This document shows, one piece after another, positions 1 through 9,215 of a DNA stretch of 50,099 nt (its first letter is position 1; the number at the start of each line of letters is the position of its first letter). Under the pieces are notes generated by a model that saw only the letters and a list, made by a program, of their open reading frames with translations, had not been told where the DNA came from and searched no databases. Source of the DNA: Caldalkalibacillus thermarum (GTDB lineage Bacteria; Bacillota; Bacilli; Caldalkalibacillales; Caldalkalibacillaceae). A program made the position numbers and the translations under genes. The stretch lies in the NCBI RefSeq assembly GCF_014644735.1, contig NZ_BMKZ01000019.1:10333-60431 (forward strand), in the 5' to 3' direction.

Positions 1-1
1 A

Positions 2-775
2 ACGAATGTGGTCAACGGCAACATTAAGCTTGCAGATGGCTACATCAAGTTACCCAAACTGAAATGGATCAAATTGAAGCAACATCGGCAGATTCCTGTT
101 CACCACATGATCAAGTCCTGTACGATCACGAAAACGAAAACAGGAAAATATTTTATCTCCATCCTGACAGAATACGAACACCAACCGGTGCCAAAAGAAA
201 TAGAAAACGTTGTTGGGCTCGATTTTTCCATGAATACGCTGTATGTCGATAGCGAGGGTAAGAGAGCCAATTATCCTCGATTCTATCGGCAAGCCTTAGA
301 AAAACTGGCCCGAGCCCAACGGGTGCTGTCACGCCGCAGGAAAGGTTCCAACCGTTGGCACAAACAGCGGCGGAAAGTAGCCCAATTGCACGAAAAGATC
401 GCCAACCAACGCCAGGATTTTCTGCATAAGGCTTCACGGCAATTGGCCAACCGGTATGATGGGGTGGTGATTGAAGACCTCAACATGAAAGGGATGGCTC
501 AAGCCCTCCATTTCGGTCAAAGCGTCCACGACAACGGCTGGGGCCTGTTCACTACTTTCCTTCAGTACAAGTTAGAAGAACAGGGAAAGCAGCTAATCAA
601 AATTGACAAATGGTTCCCCTCATCCAAAACGTGTTCATGTTGTGGCCGGGTGAAGGTGTCTCTATCGCTTTCCGAACGTCTATTTCGTTGTGAATGTGGT
701 TTTGTGGCAGATAGAGACACCAACGCCGCCATCAATATCAAAAAAGAAGGCCTGAAACAGTTAGGGATTGCCTAA
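2..775 (+). CDS. tnpB: IS200/IS605-family TnpB (OrfB) RNA-guided nuclease, 5' end outside window
   Basis: C-terminal two-thirds of a TnpB protein; the frame is open to the left edge, so the first roughly 120 residues of a usual 370-400 aa protein lie outside. Counting from the GTG at position 8, the RuvC-like catalytic motifs are visible: GLDFSMN (Asp72), VVIEDLNM (Glu156) and ADRDTNAA (Asp235/237). A zinc finger of C209xxC212...C228xC230 type lies between the last two. Known family role: RuvC nuclease guided by an omega RNA made from the element's right end. No tnpA is visible; it could lie to the left or be supplied in trans. The reading frame is intact here and ends just before a right-end hairpin that abuts a broken mazF gene. 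Confidence 0.93.
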   Translation, partial: TNVVNGNIKLADGYIKLPKLKWIKLKQHRQIPVHHMIKSCTITKTKTGKYFISILTEYEHQPVPKEIENVVGLDFSMNTLYVDSEGKRANYPRFYRQALEKLARAQRVLSRRRKGSNRWHKQRRKVAQLHEKIANQRQDFLHKASRQLANRYDGVVIEDLNMKGMAQALHFGQSVHDNGWGLFTTFLQYKLEEQGKQLIKIDKWFPSSKTCSCCGRVKVSLSLSERLFRCECGFVADRDTNAAINIKKEGLKQLGIA

Positions 776-893
776 ATTCTTGCTGGAACCGTGGGGCACA
801 CGGGGATCGCTCGGTCAACTTCCCATCATGAGACGGGATTACCCGAGAAGCCCCCACCTCTAAGCGTTAGCGTAGGTGGTGGGAGTATGTCAC
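776..893 (+). mobile_element. Right end of the TnpB element, with candidate omega RNA scaffold
   Basis: Between the tnpB stop and the first recognisable mazF codon there are about 115 bases. They end in a strong hairpin at about 851-883, whose arms are CCCCCACCT and AGGTGGTGGG around an AAGCGTTAGCG core, followed by GAGTATGTCAC. In IS605-type elements the 3' end of tnpB plus the right end is transcribed as the omega RNA, and the bases past the end act as guide. A near-identical copy of the hairpin and the GAGTATGTC tail occurs at 32521-32570. The exact cleavage position is uncertain within about 888-893. Confidence 0.75.
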
Positions 894-1179
894 TCCTCAA
901 GCAGGACATGAACAAGCAGGAAGACGGCCTGGCATTGTCTTATCGCCGAAAAAGTTTAATCAAGTCACAGGATTCGCCGTTGTATGCCCGATTACGCGTC
1001 AACAAAAAGGATACCCCTTTGAGGTAGCCTTGCCGGACAACTTAGCAATCCAAGGGGTTATTTTAACAGACCAAGTTAAGAGTTTAGATTGGCGGGCCCG
1101 CCAGTTTGAAATCAAAGGGCGGGCTCCCGAGGAAATTGTCAGCGAATGTTTGGAGCTCATACATACCTTTTTATCATAA
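892..1179 (+). pseudogene. mazF: 3' fragment of a mazF/pemK-family toxin gene, split by the TnpB element
   Basis: Reading from 892 in the frame that ends at the TAA at 1177-1179 gives 95 codons beginning TPQAGHEQAGRRPGIVLSP, then VCPITRQQKGYPFEVALP, GVILTDQVKSLDWRAR and APEEIV. These are the characteristic blocks of MazF endoribonucleases, which are usually about 110-116 aa. Only the first 17-20 residues, including the start codon, are missing, and the break coincides with the IS right end. No stop or frameshift occurs in what remains. The 5' part, and any mazE antitoxin, would lie left of the window beyond the element. As it stands the gene cannot make full-length toxin unless the element excises. 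Confidence 0.85.
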
Positions 1180-1181
1180 TC

Positions 1182-1219
1182 AAAAAAGCAGTTAAGCATA
1201 ACCGCTCAACTGCTTTTTT
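1182..1219 (+). terminator. Rho-independent terminator after the mazF fragment (bidirectional)
   Basis: The arms AAAAAAGCAGTT and AACTGCTTTTTT, with an extended stem through AAGC/GCTC, form a hairpin flanked by A- and T-runs. It follows the mazF stop by two bases and could also work on the opposite strand. Confidence 0.85.
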
Positions 1220-1249
1220 AATGTAAAGCATGGTAAATCATAAAAATAG

Positions 1250-1283
1250 AAAATCCGTCATCCTGGCTGCAGATGACGGATTT
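1250..1283 (-). terminator. Rho-independent terminator of murA
   Basis: A 12-bp perfect stem (AAATCCGTCATC/GATGACGGATTT) with a 9-base loop. On the minus strand it is followed by TTTTCTATTTTT. It begins about ten bases after the murA stop. Confidence 0.85.
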
Positions 1284-1292
1284 AGGCACCAC

Positions 1293-2621
1293 TTAAGCAT
1301 ATGAAGCCTGTGCTTTCCATTTGACAGCGGCCGAGTGGGGATGGCTGATGACCTCCCCTGCTTCGTTATAGCGGATGATGTCTGCCCCGCAAGCCACCAG
1401 TTTGCCCACAATGTCTTCGTAGCCCCGGTCAATATGATGCAGGCCAAAAACCTCTGTCTGGCCCTCGGCCACCAGGCCGGCCAGGATGAGCGCCGCTCCG
1501 GCCCGCAAGTCGGAAGCGGTCACCTTGGCTCCCTGCAGTTTAGCTTCTCCCTGCAGATAAGCGGACCGGCCCTCGATTTTAATATTGGCATTCATCCGTT
1601 TCAGCTCTTCCACGTGCATGAAGCGGTTTTCAAAGACGGACTCGGTGACGATACTGTTGCCTTTGGCCGTTAATAACAGCGCCATCATTTGCGGCTGCAG
1701 GTCGGTGGGAAAGCCGGGATGGGGCATGGTTTTTACATCGACGGCCTTTAACTCTTTGTGGCGGGCATCCACTTGAATGCCACCATCCATAATCGTGAGA
1801 TCAACGCCCATATCCGATAACTTGGAGATCAAGGGGTTCAAGTGGCGGGGAACAGCCCCTTGGACAAACAGTTTGCTGCGGGTGATGGCCGCAGCGATCA
1901 TATACGTGCCCGCTTCGATGCGGTCAGGAATCACCTTGTGGGCTGCCCCTTGCAAGGCTTCTACGCCTTCAATGCGGATGGTTCCGGTTCCAGCCCCCTC
2001 AATGCGGGCCCCCATGGCATTCAGATATTTGGCCAGGTCCACAATTTCCGGTTCTTCAGCGGCATTCTCAATAACGGTGACCCCTTCGGCCAGGGTGGCT
2101 GCCATCATAATGTTTTCTGTGGCTCCCACACTGGGGATATCCAGGTAAATGTTATTGCCTTTTAACCGCCCATCCACACAGGCTTCCACATAGCCATTGC
2201 CAATCTTGATGGTTGCTCCCAATGCTTCAAAGCCTTTAAGATGCTGGTCAATAGGCCGGGAACCGATGGCACAACCTCCCGGCAGGGCCACTCTGGCTTG
2301 GCCAGTGCGGGCCAGTAAAGGGCCCATGACCAACACAGATGCTCTCATCTTGCGCACATATTCATACGGGGCTTCGGTCCCCAGTTCCTTTGTCGCATCA
2401 ATGTATAATTTCCCTTTTTTATACTTAACCTGAATATTGAGGTGCTGCAAAACATTGATAATGGTAAAGACATCGTCCAGGGCTGGGACATCGTCGATCA
2501 CGCTGGTGCCTTTTTCTCCGAGAATAGAGGCAGCAATAACAGGTAACACTGCGTTTTTGGCGCCGCTGACACTGATTTGCCCTGACAGAGACTTACCCCC
2601 ATATATAACAATTTTTTCCAC
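1293..2621 (-). CDS. murA: UDP-N-acetylglucosamine 1-carboxyvinyltransferase (first MurA paralogue)
   Basis: Catalyses enolpyruvyl transfer from PEP to UDP-GlcNAc, the first committed step of peptidoglycan synthesis, in the cytoplasm. The 442-aa protein shows the SGAKNA motif (Lys22/Asn23), the catalytic loop [13 protein letters not shown] with the PEP- and fosfomycin-binding cysteine at about position 117, and the C-terminal [12 protein letters not shown] segment. I prefer the GTG at 2621 because GGAGGG lies 8 bases upstream; an upstream TTG at 2639 would fall inside that ribosome-binding site. It is transcribed after ywmB, as in Bacillus, where this locus is murAA. A second paralogue lies at 40501-41787. 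Confidence 0.96.
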   Translation of the reverse strand: MEKIVIYGGKSLSGQISVSGAKNAVLPVIAASILGEKGTSVIDDVPALDDVFTIINVLQHLNIQVKYKKGKLYIDATKELGTEAPYEYVRKMRASVLVMGPLLARTGQARVALPGGCAIGSRPIDQHLKGFEALGATIKIGNGYVEACVDGRLKGNNIYLDIPSVGATENIMMAATLAEGVTVIENAAEEPEIVDLAKYLNAMGARIEGAGTGTIRIEGVEALQGAAHKVIPDRIEAGTYMIAAAITRSKLFVQGAVPRHLNPLISKLSDMGVDLTIMDGGIQVDARHKELKAVDVKTMPHPGFPTDLQPQMMALLLTAKGNSIVTESVFENRFMHVEELKRMNANIKIEGRSAYLQGEAKLQGAKVTASDLRAGAALILAGLVAEGQTEVFGLHHIDRGYEDIVGKLVACGADIIRYNEAGEVISHPHSAAVKWKAQASYA

Positions 2622-2684
2622 TTGTCGTTCCCTCCGCAAATCCCGTGATGAAATTGCAACTGCCGATGGAATGATGTGTTGAAG

Positions 2685-3491
2685 CTAATAAGTTTTCAAA
2701 ATAAGCGGGTACCCGATGGTGATGCGCGTGGTGTCTTGAAGGGCGTTATATCGGGCAGAAAGGTGAACATTGATTTTCTCTTGGTTGGCAGAATACAGGA
2801 CATGGTCCCAGGACGGGACATAACCATTCAGGCTGACAAACCGGTCTTCCACCAGTTCATGAACAAGATCCGCTTGCAAATCATTGGTTAACCACTGTTT
2901 AAGTTCACGTTGACCTAACAAGCCATCTTTCAGTCTACCATGAGTGATAGCTTCCAAACAAGAAAAACTTTCAGGAAAATGTTTCAAATGGATAAAAAAG
3001 GTTTGGGTGATGGCTCTCAACTCATCGAGCCACAATTGATCGAGGTTGGCTGTGCCTGACCACACATAGATATATTTCGCAGCTTGGGGTGTTTCATGGG
3101 GGTCTTTGATCAGTTGCAGGCGGTGTATTGAGCCGTTTTCGGACTTGGTCCAATGTTCGCGAAGCAGGGGGTGGCCATGTACTTCATCTGCACGGTTTTG
3201 TTGCAGTGAGAACCCTGTTTGGGTGAGGCGGGTGCGCCACTCTTCCTCTTCCTGAGCAGTGAGGGTTCCTCTCCAATACACTGTCCACTGAGTGATGGTG
3301 ACCGGTTTTCCGGCCAGCATGTCAGCCATCTCTTGTGTCGGCCGGGCAATGGTATCAACCAAATGATCGTTTCCCTGTATTGTACGCGTCAGGGCTTCAA
3401 TGTGTGAATGGGGCCCCCAAACAAGCAGGAATACAAACGGTAAAACCAACGCCATAAAACCTAAAATTCCCTCTCCCCAGGACAACCGCAT
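2685..3491 (-). CDS. ywmB: YwmB-like TATA-box-binding-fold protein
   Basis: 268 aa with one N-terminal hydrophobic segment (about residues 8-26), then a soluble domain that would be outside the membrane. The position between ywzB and murA and the overall sequence (for example EAITHGRLKDGLLGQ, SLNGYVPSW) match the Bacillus YwmB/DUF1779 family. That family has a TBP-like fold and, as far as I know, no established biochemical role. The ATG at 3491 is preceded by GGAGCGAAAAGGA. The 160-base gap upstream holds a candidate Spo0A box, so it may start its own unit with murA. Confidence 0.85.
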   Translation of the reverse strand: MRLSWGEGILGFMALVLPFVFLLVWGPHSHIEALTRTIQGNDHLVDTIARPTQEMADMLAGKPVTITQWTVYWRGTLTAQEEEEWRTRLTQTGFSLQQNRADEVHGHPLLREHWTKSENGSIHRLQLIKDPHETPQAAKYIYVWSGTANLDQLWLDELRAITQTFFIHLKHFPESFSCLEAITHGRLKDGLLGQRELKQWLTNDLQADLVHELVEDRFVSLNGYVPSWDHVLYSANQEKINVHLSARYNALQDTTRITIGYPLILKTY

Positions 3492-3572
3492 TTCCTTTTC
3501 GCTCCTTCATGCTTGGTTTATTACCAGTGTGTCCAGTCTGGGGAGAGGGATACGTGAAAAAATCTGTCTTTT

Positions 3573-3579
3573 TTCGACA
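3573..3579 (-). promoter_or_regulatory. Candidate Spo0A box upstream of ywmB
   Basis: On the minus strand the sequence reads TGTCGAAAAAA, an exact match to the 0A-box core TGNCGAA with the usual A-rich tail. It lies 82 bases before the ywmB ATG and next to a stem-loop at 3578-3615. The match is short, so this is only a candidate. Confidence 0.35.
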
Positions 3580-3615
3580 TGAAGGGCCCGCCGCGCCTCT
3601 TGCGGCAGCTTCATG
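3578..3615 (-). terminator. Stem-loop between ywzB and ywmB, possible weak terminator
   Basis: The arms CATGAAG/CTTCATG enclose an inner CCGC/GCGG pairing. On the minus strand it is followed by TCGAAAAAAGACAGATTTTTTC, not an immediate T-run. It may end nuo-ywzB readthrough or act as a local operator; the Spo0A-like site overlaps its end. Confidence 0.3.
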
Positions 3616-3654
3616 CTGATCATGCCCCTTTATCATCAAAAACGGTCAACCGGT

Positions 3655-3906
3655 TTAGAACAGATAAGGCAGCCAGTTGGTCCATTGTATGTAATCAATA
3701 AAGAAACTGGCCAGCAAATAACCCAGGGCAACGGCCAAAGCCACTTGGAGCAGTTTGGCTTGCGGCCCGTTAATGTCCCGCACAAACAAATCCAGTTTCA
3801 CACATTGCAGGACCCACCAGCTCACCGCAATCAAAACCAGGGTGATGATCATATTAATTAAGGCTTGTACACCCAAATAGCTCGGGGGTTCCAGCATGGC
3901 GTTCAC
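3655..3906 (-). CDS. ywzB: DUF1146 family small membrane protein (YwzB)
   Basis: 83 aa with two predicted transmembrane segments (about residues 15-35 and 52-72) separated by a short charged loop, VKLDLFVRDINGPQAKLLQ. Size, topology and position between the respiratory/ATPase genes and ywmB match Bacillus YwzB (DUF1146). No function is established to my knowledge. It starts 44 bases after nuoN, so it is probably the last gene of the nuo transcript. Confidence 0.85.
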   Translation of the reverse strand: MNAMLEPPSYLGVQALINMIITLVLIAVSWWVLQCVKLDLFVRDINGPQAKLLQVALAVALGYLLASFFIDYIQWTNWLPYLF

Positions 3907-3950
3907 TCCTTCAACACCTGCCCGCCTGCTTAGAACCCGCCGGGGGGTTC

Positions 3951-5504
3951 CTATCCGCGGGCAGGCAAAAAGATTTCCACAAGGTTAAAGTGGGTCTCCA
4001 ACAGATCCAGAGCCAGGTTAGGCAGGATGCCTAACAGGATGGTGCCGGCAATGCAGACCACCAACACGGCGCCAATGCCGGCAGGGGTTTTGAGCGGTGC
4101 GCGCTCTCCGGGCTCCCGCATGTACATTTGGCTGACCACACCGAAGTAATAGTAATAGGAAATCACGGTGGTCACCAGCATCACGGCTGCCAGCCAGACT
4201 AAGCCGGCCCCTACCGCTCCCATCAGGATATAGTACTTGCCGATAAAACCAGCAGTGAAAGGGATGCCGGCCAGTGAGGCCAAAAAGATGGTCATGGCCA
4301 CGGCTTTAAACGGCGCCCGCTTATACAAGCCGGCAAAACCGCGGATATCTTCGGTGCCTGTTTCTTTAATCACCAGCTGGATAACGGCAAAGGCACCCAG
4401 GTTCATCAACAGATAGGCAGCCAGGTAAAAGAGGGCGGGGCCAATAACCAGATGAGGCCCGGTTTGATATAAGAGGTGCGCCCCCACGGCAAAGGGCACC
4501 AGAATATAACCAGCCTGGGCGATGCTGGAGTAGGCAAACAAACGTTTTACATTGGTCTGGCGCAAAGCCATTGTGTTGCCGATAATCATGGAGGCCGCAG
4601 CCACCAGGGCAATCATCAGTTCCACATTGCCCAACGCCATCATGTACATGCCAGCCTGCCGGCTTTGCTCCACATCAATCACCCCGGCCATGGTGACCAG
4701 GAAGAAACGGAGGACCAGGGCAAAACCGGCTGCTTTGGACACCACAGACAAGAAGGCGGTCACCGGGGTGGGCGCGCCCTGGTACACATCCGGCGCCCAC
4801 ATATGAAACGGCACCACGGACAGCTTAAAGGCCATGCCCACAAAGGTGACAAAAAAGGCAAAGTAGATGACAGGCAAGTAGCCGTCCAGGGCAGCGGCAG
4901 CCAGGCGTTCCTGAATCTCAAACAAATTGGTGGTGCCCGTCAGGCCGTAGATGTAGGATAAGCCGAACAGCGTAACCGCGGTGGCGATTCCGCCGGAAAT
5001 GACATACTTCATGGCTGATTCGTTGGCAGCCAGGTTGTGTTTGCGGACGGCCACCAAAATGTACGAGGAAATGGACAACAGTTCCAGCCCGACGAACAGG
5101 GTGATCATATCGGCGGACGAGGCCACAATCATGGCCCCTAACACGGCCGTGAGAATCAAGTAATAGAACTCCCCTTCATAGGGCACATCCTTCTTGTTGA
5201 CATAGTCCAACGAGGTGAGAAAGATTAAAGCTGCGCCAACCAGAAAGATAAACTTAAAGGCATTGGCAAAACCATCCAGACGGTAGGTTTCGTACAAGAT
5301 TTCCTGCACAGGCTGACCGGTGTTAAACAACAGGAATACCAGCGCCAGCCCGATGCCCCCCAGGGCGATCCAGGCCAGCACTTTGCGCTCCACTTTTTCC
5401 TTCATAAACAAATCCAGTATGGAGATAAGGGTTGCCACTCCTAGGATAGTGAACTCGGGCAGCATGATCCGCCATGGGTAACTTAATAAGGTTTCCAGAT
5501 CCAT
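3951..5504 (-). CDS. nuoN: Complex I membrane subunit N
   Basis: 517-aa polytopic membrane protein of the Mrp-like antiporter family, one of three proton-channel subunits of the complex I arm. About 14 helices are visible. Conserved features include the charged motif in GLELLSISSYILVA (helix-5 glutamate), the lysine in GMAFKLSVVPFHMWAPD and the HMWAPDVYQGAPTPV loop. It is the last of the nuo genes, starting 6 bases after nuoM. It pumps protons or possibly sodium coupled to quinone reduction; ion specificity cannot be read from the sequence. Confidence 0.95.
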   Translation of the reverse strand: MDLETLLSYPWRIMLPEFTILGVATLISILDLFMKEKVERKVLAWIALGGIGLALVFLLFNTGQPVQEILYETYRLDGFANAFKFIFLVGAALIFLTSLDYVNKKDVPYEGEFYYLILTAVLGAMIVASSADMITLFVGLELLSISSYILVAVRKHNLAANESAMKYVISGGIATAVTLFGLSYIYGLTGTTNLFEIQERLAAAALDGYLPVIYFAFFVTFVGMAFKLSVVPFHMWAPDVYQGAPTPVTAFLSVVSKAAGFALVLRFFLVTMAGVIDVEQSRQAGMYMMALGNVELMIALVAAASMIIGNTMALRQTNVKRLFAYSSIAQAGYILVPFAVGAHLLYQTGPHLVIGPALFYLAAYLLMNLGAFAVIQLVIKETGTEDIRGFAGLYKRAPFKAVAMTIFLASLAGIPFTAGFIGKYYILMGAVGAGLVWLAAVMLVTTVISYYYYFGVVSQMYMREPGERAPLKTPAGIGAVLVVCIAGTILLGILPNLALDLLETHFNLVEIFLPARG

Positions 5505-5510
5505 CTTGTT

Positions 5511-7016
5511 TTACCCTCCTATCCTAGCCAACAGGCCGTGCACGATGGTTTCCACAGAGAGATGAATGGTCTCTCCCAGCACACTCGGGTACGCGCCGAT
5601 TAAAATGATCAAGCCCAGTAAGACGGTAATGGGGACATATTCAAAGCCGCGGACATCTTTCAGGCCAGCCCATTGTTCTTTGGCCGGGCCGAAGGTGGTC
5701 AACAGCACGGCCCTGAGCACATAGACGGCGGTCAGGATGATGCCCAGCACCCCAACGGCGGCCAAGGCCGGATAGGTGTTGAAGATGCCCAAGAAGGCCA
5801 GAAATTCACTGATAAATCCGCTCATGCCCGGCAAGCCCAGATTGGCCAGGCCCGCAGCCAGCAAGGCGCCGCAGATCACCGGCATGTTTTTGGCCAAGCC
5901 GCCCAGCTCTGGGATCATGGACGTGTTGGTCCGCTCGTAAATGGCCGCAATCAGGAAGAACAAGAGGGCTGAAATCAGGCCGTGGGAAACCGATTGGAAA
6001 ATGGCCCCTTGCAAACCGCTGTAGTTCATGGCCCCCATCCCTAACAGCACGATACCCATGTGGGACACACTGGAGTAGGCCAGAACCAGCTTCAGGTCCC
6101 GTTGACGGAAAGCGAGCACGGCCCCATACAAGATGTTGACCACGCCTAACAGGGCAATGAGGTAGGCAAACTGCTCCATCTGGGCCGGCAACATGCCCAT
6201 GTTCAGGCGGATCAACCCGTAGGCGCCCAGTTTTAGAAGTACCCCGGAGTGGATCATGACAATGGCCGGCGGAGCCTGCACGTGCACCTTCAGCATCCAG
6301 GAATGGAGCGGGAAGACCGGCAACTTAACTCCAAAGGCAAACAGCAAGGCCAGAAACAATCCGGCGGCTAAGCCCTGTGGCACAAAGGGTTGGGCCAGCC
6401 ATTCCGTTAAAGTGGGAATGTGCAAAGTGCCCAAATTCATGAACATGGTCACAAAGGCTACCAGCATCACTGCTGAGCCGATGCCGTTATACAGCAAAAA
6501 GTGATAGGCGGCCCGCTCCCGTTCCACATAGCCCCAAATGCCAATCAGGAAAAACATGGGGATAATGGTCAGCTCGAAAAAGATAAAGAACAAAAACAGA
6601 TTCATGGAGGCGAACACGCCCAGCATGCCGGTCATCAGCAAGAAAAAGAGGATAAAGTATGCTTTCAGGCGCTGTTTAATGTACAAAGAAGCAACGGCGG
6701 CCAGAGTGCTGATGACCGTGGTCAGCACCAGGAAGGCCATGGACATGCCGTCTGCGCCCAGCTCATAATTAATCTCCAGCGCTTGGCCTGTGCCAGGCAA
6801 AGTAAACTGAATCCAAGGCACGGTATGGGTCAGCTGATAGCCCTCTTGGTTAAAATCAAAGAATCTGAGCAGCATAAGGGACAAAGCCAGCGGAATCAGG
6901 GTGGCCACAATGCCGATGGCTTTTATCAGCCGTTCATTTTCCCTGTGAACAAACAACAAGAGCAGAATCCCTAACAGAGGGGAGAAGACAAGCCACGTGA
7001 TCATGTTTTCTATCAT
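5511..7016 (-). CDS. nuoM: Complex I membrane subunit M
   Basis: 501-aa polytopic antiporter-like subunit. It shows the helix-5 glutamate (FFIFFELTIIPMFFLIG), the lysine in FGVKLPVFPLHSW, the HVQAPP loop and a conserved VLAYSSVSHMG segment with Lys at DLKLVLAYSS. Its ATG overlaps the nuoL stop by four bases, indicating translational coupling. It conducts ions across the membrane in the distal arm of the complex. Confidence 0.96.
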   Translation of the reverse strand: MIENMITWLVFSPLLGILLLLFVHRENERLIKAIGIVATLIPLALSLMLLRFFDFNQEGYQLTHTVPWIQFTLPGTGQALEINYELGADGMSMAFLVLTTVISTLAAVASLYIKQRLKAYFILFFLLMTGMLGVFASMNLFLFFIFFELTIIPMFFLIGIWGYVERERAAYHFLLYNGIGSAVMLVAFVTMFMNLGTLHIPTLTEWLAQPFVPQGLAAGLFLALLFAFGVKLPVFPLHSWMLKVHVQAPPAIVMIHSGVLLKLGAYGLIRLNMGMLPAQMEQFAYLIALLGVVNILYGAVLAFRQRDLKLVLAYSSVSHMGIVLLGMGAMNYSGLQGAIFQSVSHGLISALLFFLIAAIYERTNTSMIPELGGLAKNMPVICGALLAAGLANLGLPGMSGFISEFLAFLGIFNTYPALAAVGVLGIILTAVYVLRAVLLTTFGPAKEQWAGLKDVRGFEYVPITVLLGLIILIGAYPSVLGETIHLSVETIVHGLLARIGG

Positions 7017-8893
7017 CCCAGATACCCCCCTGTCAACAGAAATGCGAGAATGATCACCACGAGGCCGGCAATCACCGTCAAGCCGTACGTTTGCACCTGT
7101 CCGTTCTGCATATATGCGCCCAGCGCACCAACCGCTCTCGCCGTCCAGGCAGCCAGACGCACACCGCCTTCGACCACATAACGGTCAAAATAAGTGAGCA
7201 GGCGGCTCAAACCCTTCAAACCATTGACAAAGGTGGCTTGGTACGCTTCATCCACATAATACTTGTTCAGCAAGGTGCGGTATACGCCCGGGTAACGCTC
7301 CGCCAGCCTTTCCGCTGAGACGGATTGTTTGACATACATCAGGTAAGCCAAACCGATTCCCGCCAAGGAAACCAATAAAGCGACGGCCAAAATCCACGGT
7401 GCGCTGTGCGGCACAATCCCGTAGGTAAAGGCCGGGCCGCTGGTGAGCCACTCTCCTAAATAGGTGCCGGTCCAATGGGTATGGACAAAGCCGCCAAAGA
7501 CGGACAGCACGCCCAGCACGATCATGGGCAGGGTCATCACCACGGGTGATTCATGGGCTTTGCTCAATGCCATATCCCGCGGCGCCCCGGTAAAGACCAT
7601 AAAGAACAGGCGGAACATATAAAAAGCGGTCATAAAGGCGGTCACCACAGCCACCCAAAAGACGCCGATGCGCCCGTCTGCCCAGGCGGTGAGCAAAATT
7701 TCTTCTTTGGAGAAGAAACCGGACAGCGGCGGAATTCCGGCAATCGCCAGGCACCCGATGAAAAAGAGCGTGCCGGTGAGTTTCATCCGGCCGAACAGTC
7801 CGCCCATGTGGCGGATATCCTGGGTATGCACGGCGTGTATGACGCTTCCCGCTGCCAGGAAAAGCAAGGCTTTGAAGAAGGCGTGGGTCATCAGGTGGAA
7901 CACCCCGGCCACATAGCCGGCCGCCCCCAAGGCCAGCATCATATAGCCCAGCTGGCTGACCGTGGAATAGGCCAGGACCCGTTTAATGTCGTTTTGCACC
8001 AGGCCGATGGATGCAGCAAAGATGGCGGTAAAGGCTCCCACATAAGCGACCACGTCCATGGCCAGCGGTGACGCGCTGAACAAAGGAAACAAAGCAGCAA
8101 CCAAATAGACGCCGGCAGCCACCATGGTTGCGGCGTGAATCAACGCGCTGACTGGCGTGGGACCTTCCATGGCATCAGGCAGCCAGGAGTGCAAGGGAAA
8201 CTGGCCCGATTTGCCGATGGCGGCGATAAAAATCAAAACAGCCGCCAAGGTGATCATGCCGGAGGACAGTTCGTTGTTTTGCACAGCATCGAAAATCGCC
8301 CGGTATTCAAAGCTGCCCACATGCCAGAACAGCAAAATAATGGCCACAAACAGGCCCACATCCCCAATCCGCGTCATAATGAAGGCCTTTTTAGCGGCAG
8401 CCCGGGCTTCCGGTTTATAATAATAAAAACCGATCAGCAAGAAGGAGCAGACACCAACCAATTCCCAAAAGATATACACCTGCAGCAGATTGGGCGACAG
8501 CACCAGCCCCAGCATGGAGAAGGTGAACAAGGCCAGATAAGCGTAAAAAACAGCGATGCGGTCATCCCCTGCCATATATCCGCGGGCGTAAATATGTACC
8601 AACAGACTCACCAAGGTGACAATAAACAGCATCAGGGCATTGAGCGGGGTGACATCATAGCCCATGGTGATGATGCGGTCCCCGATGGCCAACCACTCAA
8701 AGACGACCGGTTCCACTTCATCCAGCCTCAACCGCTCTAACAGGGTCATGGTGGCCAGGATAAACGAACCCAGCATCAAGACCACGCCCACCCAGGCCGA
8801 TCCCTCCTTCAGCCACCGTCCACAAAAGAGGTTTAGCACAAAGGCGGCGAGCGGAAAGAGCGGGATTAACCACACATTGTCGATCACAAGCAT
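7013..8893 (-). CDS. nuoL: Complex I membrane subunit L
   Basis: 626-aa antiporter-like subunit with the family hallmarks FWELVGVCSFLLIGFYY (helix-5 Glu), IGKSGQFPLHSWLPDAMEGPTPVSALIHAATMV split over the discontinuous helix, and KRVLAYSTVSQLGYM. The C-terminal extension, which in known structures runs as a lateral helix along the arm, is present (YYVDEAYQATFVNGL onward). The ATG at 8893 is used here, but GGGGGGAG is very close to it; the GTG two codons downstream (8887) would be better spaced. Confidence 0.96.
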   Translation of the reverse strand: MLVIDNVWLIPLFPLAAFVLNLFCGRWLKEGSAWVGVVLMLGSFILATMTLLERLRLDEVEPVVFEWLAIGDRIITMGYDVTPLNALMLFIVTLVSLLVHIYARGYMAGDDRIAVFYAYLALFTFSMLGLVLSPNLLQVYIFWELVGVCSFLLIGFYYYKPEARAAAKKAFIMTRIGDVGLFVAIILLFWHVGSFEYRAIFDAVQNNELSSGMITLAAVLIFIAAIGKSGQFPLHSWLPDAMEGPTPVSALIHAATMVAAGVYLVAALFPLFSASPLAMDVVAYVGAFTAIFAASIGLVQNDIKRVLAYSTVSQLGYMMLALGAAGYVAGVFHLMTHAFFKALLFLAAGSVIHAVHTQDIRHMGGLFGRMKLTGTLFFIGCLAIAGIPPLSGFFSKEEILLTAWADGRIGVFWVAVVTAFMTAFYMFRLFFMVFTGAPRDMALSKAHESPVVMTLPMIVLGVLSVFGGFVHTHWTGTYLGEWLTSGPAFTYGIVPHSAPWILAVALLVSLAGIGLAYLMYVKQSVSAERLAERYPGVYRTLLNKYYVDEAYQATFVNGLKGLSRLLTYFDRYVVEGGVRLAAWTARAVGALGAYMQNGQVQTYGLTVIAGLVVIILAFLLTGGYLG

Positions 8894-8900
8894 CTCCCCC

Positions 8901-9215
8901 CTAGCGCTTCAGCACGTTCACTTCATCAATATTAACCGTCCGGCGGTTGCGGTAGAGGGCAATCAGGATGGCGATACCGACAGCCACTTCAGCCGCAGCA
9001 ACCGTGATGGTAAAGACGGTAAACACCTGTCCGGCAATGTCCGGGTGCAAACCCAGCCGGCTGAAAGCAATCAAGTTGATATTGACAGCATTTAACATCA
9101 GCTCAATACAGACCAGGACGATCACCGTATTCCGCTTGGTCAGCGCCCCGTATAAACCCAGGCAAAACAGGATGAGTGCCACACCCAGATACCAGGTGAC
9201 GGGAATACTACTCAT
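8901..9215 (-). CDS. nuoK: Complex I membrane subunit K
   Basis: 104-aa three-helix subunit, the family's normal length. The conserved membrane glutamates appear in [15 protein letters not shown] and [12 protein letters not shown] prefer the ATG at 9215, which follows AAGGTGAG and overlaps the nuoJ stop by eight bases; the longer reading from 9272 adds 19 residues with no family support. It forms part of the proton path next to the quinone site. Confidence 0.95.
   Translation of the reverse strand: MSSIPVTWYLGVALILFCLGLYGALTKRNTVIVLVCIELMLNAVNINLIAFSRLGLHPDIAGQVFTVFTITVAAAEVAVGIAILIALYRNRRTVNIDEVNVLKR

Noticed and set aside
791-1027. Plus-strand open frame of 78 codons after tnpB
   Set aside because: It crosses the IS end and reads mazF in the wrong frame; the real mazF frame starts at 892 and ends at 1179.
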